Part shown: positions 41,365-41,371 of the stretch, in pieces
How the letters are laid out: every line of letters begins with the position of its first letter
Position numbering within the stretch: position 1 is the first letter of the stretch
Source: Smittium culicis
Taxonomy: Eukaryota > Kickxellomycota > Harpellomycetes > Harpellales > Legeriomycetaceae
DNA: 41,371 nucleotides
Direction: 5' to 3'
Assembly: GCA_001970855.1 (NCBI GenBank)
Contig: LSSN01000528.1
Span: forward strand, 1-41,371
Position numbers and translations under genes: made by a program
The notes under the pieces: model-generated
What the model was told of the DNA's origin: nothing
Seen by the model: the letters and a program-made list of their open reading frames with translations, nothing else
The model's database searches: none

Positions 41365-41371
41365 AGCTATT

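Noticed and set aside
1..41371. CRISPR arrays, bacterial operons or ribosome binding sites
   Set aside because: No regularly spaced repeats with unique spacers; all recognisable genes are of eukaryotic transposon type.

Overview
The window looks like a very AT-rich, transposon-dominated fungal nuclear contig. The pointers are a chromodomain-bearing Ty3/gypsy element of the Tf1/sushi kind, several layers of decayed transposons, and one MIR-domain protein gene with an Asn/His-rich linker. An early-diverging fungus such as an arbuscular mycorrhizal (Glomeromycotina) lineage would fit, but this is inference and no species marker is present.

Layout, left to right. 1-626: end of a pogo/Tigger-type DNA transposon (N-terminus of the transposase on the minus strand, then a terminal repeat ending at a TA). 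1.1-1.7 kb: C-terminal remnant of an unrecognised ORF followed by a dispersed repeat. 1.9-5.9 kb: badly decayed LINE with endonuclease, reverse transcriptase and C-terminal zinc-knuckle remnants. 6.25-7.39 kb: a dispersed repeat, split by about 0.53 kb, that recurs at 19.95-20.55 kb. 8.4-11.2 kb: a decayed Mutator-like element with transposase, SWIM and CCHC remnants and recognisable terminal inverted repeats. 14.0-15.1 kb (minus): the only long intact non-transposon reading frame, a MIR-domain protein. 15.1-22.2 kb: AT-rich sequence with scattered unidentified coding remnants. 22.25-23.35 kb: an inverted copy of the 1.3-1.7 kb repeat carrying a large TTAGTC hexanucleotide expansion and a 392-base N gap.

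24.3-29.5 kb is an old, heavily broken chromovirus copy. 30,342-36,641 is a young chromovirus copy (6.3 kb) with 207-bp LTRs that differ at 4 sites, a perfect ATTAT target duplication, a Tf1-like self-priming site, a textbook -1 frameshift signal between gag and pol, and a polypurine tract. Its gag and pol carry no indels that break the frame but contain four in-frame stops. Its 3' region holds a tRNA-derived, SINE-like insert and a small ORF that has a decayed homologue just outside the element. The element sits in a locally GC-richer locus with small open frames on both sides. 37.5-40.5 kb is an AT-rich desert. The right edge (40.5-41.4 kb, minus) has two unrecognised frames beside a pogo-TIR-like end.

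No complete functional pathway, rRNA, canonical tRNA or CRISPR array was found. The most interesting system is the regulatory logic of the young chromovirus: self-priming, frameshift signal, LTR hairpins and an unusual 3' region.
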